Source: an uncultured Prevotella sp. (lineage in GTDB: Bacteria; Bacteroidota; Bacteroidia; Bacteroidales; Bacteroidaceae). From it: DNA of 44,785 bases. Below the pieces are notes generated by a model. The model worked only from the letters and a program-made list of their open reading frames with translations, was not told the origin of the DNA and made no database searches. Below, piece after piece: positions 35,521 through 42,261 of the stretch. Every line of letters begins with the position of its first letter. The first letter of the stretch is position 1. Location of the stretch: positions 1-44,785 of the forward strand of contig CAMNIA010000004.1 of assembly GCA_946540105.1 (NCBI GenBank), written 5' to 3'. Made by a program: the position numbers and the translations under genes.

Positions 35521-38130
35521 ATGGACATGAAGAAAATACTAACGATAGTGGTTATGCTCGTCGTAGCAGTAACCTCATGGGCAGTACCTGCTGCTCCCAG
35601 TACCGTCAAGGTACAACAGCCCGATGGTAGTTATGTAACCATTAAGCTTCACGGTGACGAGTGGCTCAACTATACCACCACTGAAGACGGATATACCGTA
35701 GTAAAAAACGACAAGGGGTGTTATGTCTATGCCTTGAAGCACGACGGACAGCTACGCGCCTCAAGCGTTGCAGCACACGACGCCCAAGAGCGTCTGGCAC
35801 AAGAACAGCTTTTCGTGGCAGGACTGCAGAAAAGACTTCTCCCCCAGATGTCGGCGGAGACAGCAAAGATGAAAGCCGAAGTAGAGCAGCGCGAAGCCAA
35901 CAAGCTCGCTTCACGTCATTCAGCAAACAAGGACTGCCGCCGTGCTGCCCGTTACGACTACAACAACTTCCACGGTCTGATTATACTTGTGCAATGGAAC
36001 GACAAAGAGTTCTCACGCACCGACTATAAAAGCATCGTTACCGACATGGTTAATCAGGAGAACTATACAGGTTTCGGCAGTTGGAGGTACACGGGCAGCG
36101 TGCGCGATTACTTCTCGGACAACTCTTTAGGAAAGTTTAAGCCCCAATTCGACATCGTAGGTCCTTACACCGTTGACTACAGTCAGTATTCCTATAACGA
36201 CGGTGACAACTATGCACGCTTTCGCATCACACATTCAGCCATCAACATGGCAGACGATGACGGAGTGGACTTTAGCAAATATGACGGCGATGGCGACGGC
36301 GTTGCCGACCTGGTGTTCTTCATCTTTGCAGGAAACGGTGCAAACTATTCGGGCAACGACCAACGTCTGTGGTGGCCTCACCGCAGCATTCTCTATAACA
36401 CATCGACATGGAGAGCCGGCATTCAGAAGGACGGAGTGCAGCTATACGACTACGCCAGCAGCGTAGAACTCTATGGCGCAACAAAAACTCCCAACAGCGT
36501 CAGAATAGATGGCATCGGCACCATCTGCCATGAGTTCAGCCACGTATTAGGTCTGCCCGACTTCTACGACACCAACTATGATAAAGATGACAAGGAGGAG
36601 AGCAACCATCCCGGTCTTTGGTCTGTCATGGCTGGCGGCAGCTATGAGAACTACAGCCGCACGCCTGTGGGTTACTCCTTGTTTGAACGCTGGTCGGTAG
36701 GCTTTGCTGATGACCCTGAGACTATCAGTCAGAAAGGAGCATACACCTTACCGCCACTGTACCAAGAGCAGAAAGGATATCGCATCGACACACCCGTAGA
36801 AGATGAATTCTTCCTGTTAGAAAACCGCCAGCAGTCACAATTCAAGTGGGATGCCTACCTGCCTGGTAGCGGTATGCTGGTTCACCGTGTAGACTTCACG
36901 AATCCCAGCATTTGGAGTCTTGGAGGTTTCCGGCAAAACATTGTCAATGCAGACCCTGACCACAACTATTACGAGGTAATACGTGCCAACGGTCCACACA
37001 AGAGTAACGGAAATTATGTCGCCTCGGCCGACGACATTTTCCCTGCCAAAGGCAAAACAGAACTCAGCAACGAGACGTCACCAGCTAATCTCAAGACATG
37101 GAATAAGACTGACAATGAGTGGGCACTGACAGGAATAACGATGTCCAACGGCATCATCACATTCCAAGTCAGCGACTATGAATTAGAAGCCATCACCATC
37201 GAACCTTCTTCCATCGTTGACTTACCCATCGGAGTCTCTCGGCAACTGTCCACACAACTGACTCCCAGCGCCGCAAAGAACACATTATCGTGGAGCAGTG
37301 ACGATGCCTCCATCGCCTCTGTCGATGAGAACGGAAAAGTAAAAGGCATCAGTGCCGGAACGACCACGATCCGCGTTATAAGCGACAACTTCATAGAAGC
37401 CACCTGTCAAGTTACGGTCAAAGACATTCCTACCTATCGCATTGCCGACTTCAAACAACAAGCCACAGGAACACCACTGTTACTAAACCTCGACAATGCA
37501 GAAGTATTGACAGTATATAATAATATCGCCTATGTACGCGATGCTACTGGAAGCATCATGGTCAACAACGGAATAATCGGACTAAAGAAGAACGACCGCA
37601 TCACTGGTGTCATCACTGCCCAGATAAATTTCAACAACAAGATGCCTGAGGCCATTCTTGCCGATGATGTTGATGTCAGCTCACTCTACATTACCGCAGG
37701 TGACAATGTGGAGCCGCGTGAGGTCTCACTCGACAAACTCACAGAAGCAGACTACTGTGACTACGTGTTAGTAAAACAAGCTCGCTTAATAAACGATGGC
37801 GGTGCTTGGGCTGTTAATGCAGAAGGTCAAAAGACTGTTCGCTTATGGAATAAGTTTGCTGTCAATATCAGCAGAGATTTCTCCAAAGAATATAACGGCA
37901 ATTACTACGACATTCCGGCTATCTATGGTACGGATACGAAAGACGGTGAAGTCATCAACGAGTTGTATATGATGGCGACACCCACCAAGGTCAGTGCTCC
38001 TACGGGTATTGATACGACGCGTTACACATCGTCGGTTAAGAATGACACCTATTATAATCTGAACGGTCAGCGTGTTGACAAGGACTATAAAGGCATCGTC
38101 ATCGTCAATGGCAAGAAAGTAAGACGCTAA
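35521..38130 (+). CDS. Secreted M6-like metalloprotease with propeptide, BIG2-like domain, OB-like domain and T9SS-like tail
   Basis: Start MDMKKILTIVVMLVVAVTSWA; GTICHEFSHVLGLPDFYD; BIG2-like NTLSWSSDDASIASVDENGKVKGISAGTTTIRV; AYVRDATGSIMV; tail YYNLNGQRVDKDYKGIVIVNGKKVRR. Confidence 0.88.
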   Translation: MDMKKILTIVVMLVVAVTSWAVPAAPSTVKVQQPDGSYVTIKLHGDEWLNYTTTEDGYTVVKNDKGCYVYALKHDGQLRASSVAAHDAQERLAQEQLFVAGLQKRLLPQMSAETAKMKAEVEQREANKLASRHSANKDCRRAARYDYNNFHGLIILVQWNDKEFSRTDYKSIVTDMVNQENYTGFGSWRYTGSVRDYFSDNSLGKFKPQFDIVGPYTVDYSQYSYNDGDNYARFRITHSAINMADDDGVDFSKYDGDGDGVADLVFFIFAGNGANYSGNDQRLWWPHRSILYNTSTWRAGIQKDGVQLYDYASSVELYGATKTPNSVRIDGIGTICHEFSHVLGLPDFYDTNYDKDDKEESNHPGLWSVMAGGSYENYSRTPVGYSLFERWSVGFADDPETISQKGAYTLPPLYQEQKGYRIDTPVEDEFFLLENRQQSQFKWDAYLPGSGMLVHRVDFTNPSIWSLGGFRQNIVNADPDHNYYEVIRANGPHKSNGNYVASADDIFPAKGKTELSNETSPANLKTWNKTDNEWALTGITMSNGIITFQVSDYELEAITIEPSSIVDLPIGVSRQLSTQLTPSAAKNTLSWSSDDASIASVDENGKVKGISAGTTTIRVISDNFIEATCQVTVKDIPTYRIADFKQQATGTPLLLNLDNAEVLTVYNNIAYVRDATGSIMVNNGIIGLKKNDRITGVITAQINFNNKMPEAILADDVDVSSLYITAGDNVEPREVSLDKLTEADYCDYVLVKQARLINDGGAWAVNAEGQKTVRLWNKFAVNISRDFSKEYNGNYYDIPAIYGTDTKDGEVINELYMMATPTKVSAPTGIDTTRYTSSVKNDTYYNLNGQRVDKDYKGIVIVNGKKVRR

Positions 38131-38135
38131 GACTT

Positions 38136-38579
38136 TCAGCGCTTTTGCTGAAAGAATGCTTGCATCAGCTGGCGGCACTCCTCCTCAAGGATGCCGCCAG
38201 TTACTGTACACTTGGGATGCAAGGCTCTGGGTGCGAAGTCGCTATATCCTCGTTTTTCGTCACGACACCCATATACAACGCGAGGTATCTGACTCCAACC
38301 GAGCGCCCCTGCACACATCGTGCAAGGCTCTACCGTAACATACAGCGTGCAGTCCGTAAGGTATTTACCTCCCAACTCGTTGGCGGCAGCCGTGATAGCT
38401 TGCATCTCTGCATGCGCTGTCACGTCGTGTAGCGTCTCCGTCAGGTTGTGAGCGCGCGCAATAATCCGTTCTTTACAAACCACTACGGCACCGATGGGCA
38501 CTTCGCCCTCTTCGAAAGCCTGCTGCGCCTCGTCTAACGCCTTGCGCATATACCTCTCGTCATTCTTTTGTTGTTCCAT
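38136..38579 (-). CDS. tadA: tRNA-specific adenosine deaminase
   Basis: VPIGAVVVCKERIIARAHN, HAEMQAI and PCTMCAGAL zinc motifs, VVYGCRDEKRG. Confidence 0.92.
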   Translation of the reverse strand: MEQQKNDERYMRKALDEAQQAFEEGEVPIGAVVVCKERIIARAHNLTETLHDVTAHAEMQAITAAANELGGKYLTDCTLYVTVEPCTMCAGALGWSQIPRVVYGCRDEKRGYSDFAPRALHPKCTVTGGILEEECRQLMQAFFQQKR

Positions 38580-38583
38580 GCTG

Positions 38584-38591
38584 CAAAAGTA
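38584..38591 (-). promoter_or_regulatory. -7 box TACTTTTG only 4 nt from the tadA ATG
   Basis: caaaagta on + strand; ATG of tadA at 38579. Confidence 0.65.
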
Positions 38592-38632
38592 CGAATAAGA
38601 AAGGAAATAAACAAATTATTACGTATAAATAA

Positions 38633-38668
38633 AGGTGGCGGCACGCAACTCAGTACATACCGCCACCT
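38633..38668. repeat. Inverted repeat / hairpin 1 in the tadA-birA region
   Basis: AGGTGGCGG (38633-38641) / CCGCCACCT (38660-38668); on the - strand followed by TTATTTATACG. Confidence 0.8.
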
Positions 38669-38681
38669 ATATAATAAATAT

Positions 38682-38696
38682 GTAATCAACGATTAC
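38682..38696. repeat. Inverted repeat / hairpin 2
   Basis: GTAATC-AAC-GATTAC. Confidence 0.6.
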
Positions 38697-38711
38697 TTCA
38701 TTTCTTTACAA

Positions 38712-38750
38712 GCAAAACACAAAAAAATAAATGATTTTATTTTGTTTTGC
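38712..38750. repeat. Inverted repeat / hairpin 3
   Basis: GCAAAACA-(caaaa bulge)-AAATAAA ... TTTATTT-TGTTTTGC. Confidence 0.65.
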
Positions 38751-38755
38751 ACTCG

Positions 38756-38793
38756 GAAATGCAAAAGAAAAGCAGGCTTTCTTTTTGCATTTC
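38756..38793. repeat. Inverted repeat / hairpin 4
   Basis: GAAATGCAAAAGAAAAGC (38756-38773) / GCTTTCTTTTTGCATTTC (38776-38793), 16 of 18 positions pair. Confidence 0.85.
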
Positions 38794-38806
38794 ACTCGTT
38801 TTTCCG

Positions 38807-38814
38807 TAACTTTG
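38807..38814 (+). promoter_or_regulatory. -7 box TAACTTTG 4 nt from the birA GTG
   Basis: tttccgTAACTTTGcaacGTG. Confidence 0.7.
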
Positions 38815-38818
38815 CAAC

Positions 38819-39517
38819 GTGAACTGGAATATCATTCATATTGACGAAACAGACTCGACCAACAACTGGCTGAAAGCGCACGGCAAAGGCGACATGGTGG
38901 TATGGACCGACTACCAGACGGCGGGACGTGGCTGTGGCACCAACACGTGGGAGTCGGAACGAGGCAAGAACCTGACGTTTTCCCTGCTGTTCCACCCCAC
39001 TGACATCCAGGTCTCGCGTCAGTTCCACATCTCCATGGCTATTTCGCTGGCACTCTGCGAGGCGCTGGGGCAACACATCGGCGATGTTGGCATCAAGTGG
39101 CCCAACGACATTTACTGGCGCAATGCCAAGATTGCCGGCATTCTCATTGAGAACCAGCTGCAGGGCAACACCATCAAAGACAGCATCATCGGTATCGGAC
39201 TGAACGTCAATCAACGTCAGTTTCACAGCAAGGCTCCCAACCCCGTTTCGCTTTGGCAGATAACAGAGCAGGAGACTGACCGTGAGCAACTATTGAATGA
39301 CATCCTACAGGCTTTCGACAGAAAGATAGGACAAGACGTCCGTCAACAATACCTCTCCACGCTATACCGTCGCAAGGGTTTCCACCCTTATGTCGACAAG
39401 ACTGGTCCGTTTATGGCTGAGCTGACAGATGTGGAAGACGATGGACATATCGTCTTAAGCGACGAGAAGGGGCAGCGACGCCGCTACGCCTTCAAGGAAG
39501 TTCAGTTTGTCCTGTGA
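38819..39517 (+). CDS. birA: Biotin--[acetyl-CoA-carboxylase] ligase
   Basis: IIHIDETDSTNNWLKAH, TDYQTAGRGCGTNTWESERGKNLTFSLLF, GIKWPNDIYWRNAKIAGILIENQLQG, GIGLNVNQ; GTG start, in-frame TAA at 38807. Confidence 0.92.
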   Translation: MNWNIIHIDETDSTNNWLKAHGKGDMVVWTDYQTAGRGCGTNTWESERGKNLTFSLLFHPTDIQVSRQFHISMAISLALCEALGQHIGDVGIKWPNDIYWRNAKIAGILIENQLQGNTIKDSIIGIGLNVNQRQFHSKAPNPVSLWQITEQETDREQLLNDILQAFDRKIGQDVRQQYLSTLYRRKGFHPYVDKTGPFMAELTDVEDDGHIVLSDEKGQRRRYAFKEVQFVL

Positions 39518-39541
39518 CGAAACGCCGAAACATCGAAACAC
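39518..39541. repeat. Three 8-bp tandem units CGAAACNY
   Basis: CGAAACGC CGAAACAT CGAAACAC directly after the birA stop. Confidence 0.8.
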
Positions 39542-39567
39542 CAAAAACAATAATAAAATAAAATACT

Positions 39568-40278
39568 ATGGCAAGATTTAAACGAATTCTATTAAAGTTA
39601 TCAGGCGAGAGCCTCATGGGAAAACAAGGATACGGAATAGATCCGGAACGCCTGAGCGACTATGCCCGCCAGATAAAGGAAGTGAGCGAGATGGGCGTAC
39701 AGGTAGGTATCGTCATCGGTGGCGGTAACATTTTCCGCGGACTGAGCGGCAGCCAGAAAGGTTTCGACCGTGTCAAAGGCGACCAGATGGGAATGTGCGC
39801 CACCGTCATCAATTCGTTGGCACTCAGTTCTGCTTTGGGAGCCATTGGCGTAAAGAACAAGGTGCTGACGGCTATCCGCATGGAGCCCATCGGCGAGTTC
39901 TACACCAAGTGGAAAGCCATCGAGGCGATGGAGGCTGGCTACGTGTGCATCTTCTCGGCAGGCACCGGCTCACCCTACTTCACTACCGATACGGGCAGCA
40001 GTCTGCGCGGCATTGAGATAGAAGCCGACGTGATGCTTAAGGGAACGCGTGTTGACGGCATCTATACTGCCGACCCAGAGAAAGACCCCACTGCCACAAA
40101 GTTTAACGACATTACGTATAAAGAGGTGCTCGCCCGAGGACTGAAGGTGATGGACCTGACGGCTATCTGTATGTGTCAGGACAACAATCTCCCCATCTAT
40201 GTATTTAACATGGATATCGTCGGGAACCTGAAAAAGGTTATGGACGGGGAAGACATCGGAACCTTGGTTCATAACTGA
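39568..40278 (+). CDS. pyrH: UMP kinase
   Basis: FKRILLKLSGESLMGKQGYGIDPERL, VGIVIGGGNIFRG, FSAGTGSPYFTTDTGSSLRGIEIEADVMLKGTRVDGIYTADPEKDP. Confidence 0.97.
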   Translation: MARFKRILLKLSGESLMGKQGYGIDPERLSDYARQIKEVSEMGVQVGIVIGGGNIFRGLSGSQKGFDRVKGDQMGMCATVINSLALSSALGAIGVKNKVLTAIRMEPIGEFYTKWKAIEAMEAGYVCIFSAGTGSPYFTTDTGSSLRGIEIEADVMLKGTRVDGIYTADPEKDPTATKFNDITYKEVLARGLKVMDLTAICMCQDNNLPIYVFNMDIVGNLKKVMDGEDIGTLVHN

Positions 40279-40280
40279 CA

Positions 40281-40320
40281 ACAGTAAAGGGCTCCTCGTG
40301 TGGAGCCCTTTACTGTTTTA
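40281..40320. terminator. Strong intrinsic terminator (15-bp perfect stem)
   Basis: ACAGTAAAGGGCTCC-TCGTGT-GGAGCCCTTTACTGT followed by tttattt; between convergent pyrH and DUF4834 genes. Confidence 0.92.
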
Positions 40321-40680
40321 TTTCTCTTCTACAAAGTCTACGTACTCTGCATCATCATCGTCGAAAATCTTACGCTCATTACGCTGTCTGTCTTGCTGTA
40401 TTATGGTTTCACCCGTTGATGCCTGCGGCTGCTGCGCCTGTTGGGGTTCTTCTTGCGACTGCTCGGTCTGTGCGGAGTCGGTTGAGTGACTGCGGTGGCT
40501 GTACTGTTGGCGCTGACGGCCCGTTTCGTCACGGTACTGGCGTTCCTGTGTCTCGGCAGCCTTCTCGGCAGCCTGACGCATTCGGAAAAACGTTCTTTTT
40601 ATCATGCCCCAAGTCAGCATCAGGATTAGAACAACGAGAAAGAACAAAAAGATTAAAATTCCTAATATACCCTTAAACAT
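40318..40680 (-). CDS. DUF4834 family small membrane protein
   Basis: MFKGILGILIFLFFLVVLILMLTWGMIKRTFFRMRQ N-terminal TM, Q-rich middle, acidic tail KIFDDDDAEYVDFVEEK. Confidence 0.75.
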   Translation of the reverse strand: MFKGILGILIFLFFLVVLILMLTWGMIKRTFFRMRQAAEKAAETQERQYRDETGRQRQQYSHRSHSTDSAQTEQSQEEPQQAQQPQASTGETIIQQDRQRNERKIFDDDDAEYVDFVEEK

Positions 40681-40710
40681 AAAGCTTTGTTACTATAAAG
40701 TTAGTTATTA

Positions 40711-41424
40711 TCAGTTGACGTGATGCGTATTGATGGCTGAGAGGACGACATACCAAGCAATGATAGCTGCCAAGCCACTGATGCTGCCATATAGCAACAA
40801 CGGAATCAGCAGCAGAGGGATGCAGGTTAACAGGAAGACGTATTTCACCTCATTACCTTTCCAGCCCCACGTTTTAAACTTCAAGGCAAACATCGGAATC
40901 TCGCTCACCAACAGCCAGCTGCTGACGAAGATGCCTGCAAAGACTCCATAATATAATAAAGGTGAAGACAAGAGCCACTCGCCAGTACCCACCATCAGCG
41001 CTCCCCAGAAGAGTGCATTGGCAGGCGTCGGCAGTCCTATGAAGCCCATGGCTTGCCGCTCGTCCAGGTTAAACTTCGCCAGCCGCAAAGCCGAGAATGC
41101 TGCCATGACGAAAGCCACATACGCCAGATAATGCCACGGCAGGTATTCCGCTCCCTGCTTCAGGAAGTCAAAGAGGATGGCCGAAGGTGCAAAACCGAAA
41201 GTGATGTCATCAGCCAACGAGTCCAGCTCCTTGCCGATAGGCGAACTCACGTGGAGCAGACGTGCCGTCATGCCATCGAAGAAGTCGAAGACTGCACCGA
41301 TAACTATAAACAGCAAGGCAGTGTCCCACACGCCGCAGAGCGCCCAATAGGTTGCGATGCATCCTGAAATGAGATTACAACAGGTGATGGTATTAGGTAT
41401 ATGCTTCTTCATGGCACTTATCAT
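40711..41424 (-). CDS. pssA: CDP-diacylglycerol--serine O-phosphatidyltransferase
   Basis: ITCCNLISGCIATYWALCG, FDFFDGMTARLLHVSSPIGKELDSLADDITFGFAPS (CDP-alcohol transferase motif). Confidence 0.92.
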   Translation of the reverse strand: MISAMKKHIPNTITCCNLISGCIATYWALCGVWDTALLFIVIGAVFDFFDGMTARLLHVSSPIGKELDSLADDITFGFAPSAILFDFLKQGAEYLPWHYLAYVAFVMAAFSALRLAKFNLDERQAMGFIGLPTPANALFWGALMVGTGEWLLSSPLLYYGVFAGIFVSSWLLVSEIPMFALKFKTWGWKGNEVKYVFLLTCIPLLLIPLLLYGSISGLAAIIAWYVVLSAINTHHVN

Positions 41425-41430
41425 CTATAT

Positions 41431-42144
41431 TCAACGCAGTTTAGCTATCACGGTTTGGTCGCCAATGGTAGGCTGGTTGAGGGTGACACAGGCCTTTGCC
41501 GTTAGAGGCAGGTAGACATCCACACGACTTCCAAGTTTGATGAATCCCAAATGCTCGTCAATGTAGCACTCTTCGTTTTCCTTGGCGTAAGTTACAATGC
41601 GTCGCGCCATGGCGCCTGCTATCTGTCTGACCAGCACCTGCTGACCGTTGGGAGTCTCTATCATGATGTCAGCATGTTCGTTCTCTTCGCTGGCTTTCGG
41701 CAGCCATGCCTTATGGTAGTTGCCGTTGAAGTGTTTGACAAACATCACCTTACCGTCAACAGGAAACCAGTTCGCATGCACATTCAGCGGACTCATAAAG
41801 ATGCTGATCATCAACCGCTTGTCATGAAAATACTCGTGCTCGTCGACCTCTTCCACTACGACAATCTTGCCGTCGGCAGGTGCAACGACGAGTTTCTCGG
41901 TATCGCCGTTAAAATAGCGGATGGGGCAGCGGTAGAAGTTCAGTGCCATGAGCCACATGGCACCCAGCACACCGATAAAAAGCCAGAAGGGAATCTTCGT
42001 ATCAACGAACCACCACAACAGACAACCGCCCAAAGCCAGTAACAGCATGCTGATTGTCAGTTCGTTGGTTCCCTCGCGATGTATTCTTATTTTCTTTAGT
42101 TTCTTGATTCTTTCTCCCATGGGGTCTTTCGTAGTATGTTTCAT
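41431..42144 (-). CDS. psd: Phosphatidylserine decarboxylase family protein
   Basis: [74 protein letters not shown] (LGS processing site). Confidence 0.9.
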   Translation of the reverse strand: MKHTTKDPMGERIKKLKKIRIHREGTNELTISMLLLALGGCLLWWFVDTKIPFWLFIGVLGAMWLMALNFYRCPIRYFNGDTEKLVVAPADGKIVVVEEVDEHEYFHDKRLMISIFMSPLNVHANWFPVDGKVMFVKHFNGNYHKAWLPKASEENEHADIMIETPNGQQVLVRQIAGAMARRIVTYAKENEECYIDEHLGFIKLGSRVDVYLPLTAKACVTLNQPTIGDQTVIAKLR

Positions 42145-42153
42145 TCAACGCCA

Positions 42154-42161
42154 CAAAGGTA
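42154..42161 (-). promoter_or_regulatory. -7 box TACCTTTG for psd-pssA
   Basis: caaaggta on + strand, 9 nt from the ATG. Confidence 0.6.
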
Positions 42162-42261
42162 CGCTTTTTTTGTTAAACTTACAAATTTTTCTCCCCATTC
42201 TTTTGGTTATCTCATCTTTTAGCCGTAACTTTACGGCTCAAAAACTGAAAGCTACTCTATT

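Noticed and set aside
38133-38154. Hairpin CTTTCAGC-GCTTTT-GCTGAAAG as a terminator at the M6 protease/tadA junction
   Set aside because: Stem is real but no U tract follows on either strand and it overlaps tadA codons; too weak to list as a terminator.
38568-38822. 84-aa + strand ORF covering the tadA-birA stem-loops
   Set aside because: Composition follows the AT-rich hairpins (runs of K, F, N); no conserved-looking domain. Kept as a non-coding structural finding instead.
41431-42144. LGSR instead of LGST at the phosphatidylserine decarboxylase processing site as a novelty
   Set aside because: The catalytic Gly-Ser pair is retained and I believe this variant is usual for the Bacteroidetes-type enzyme.
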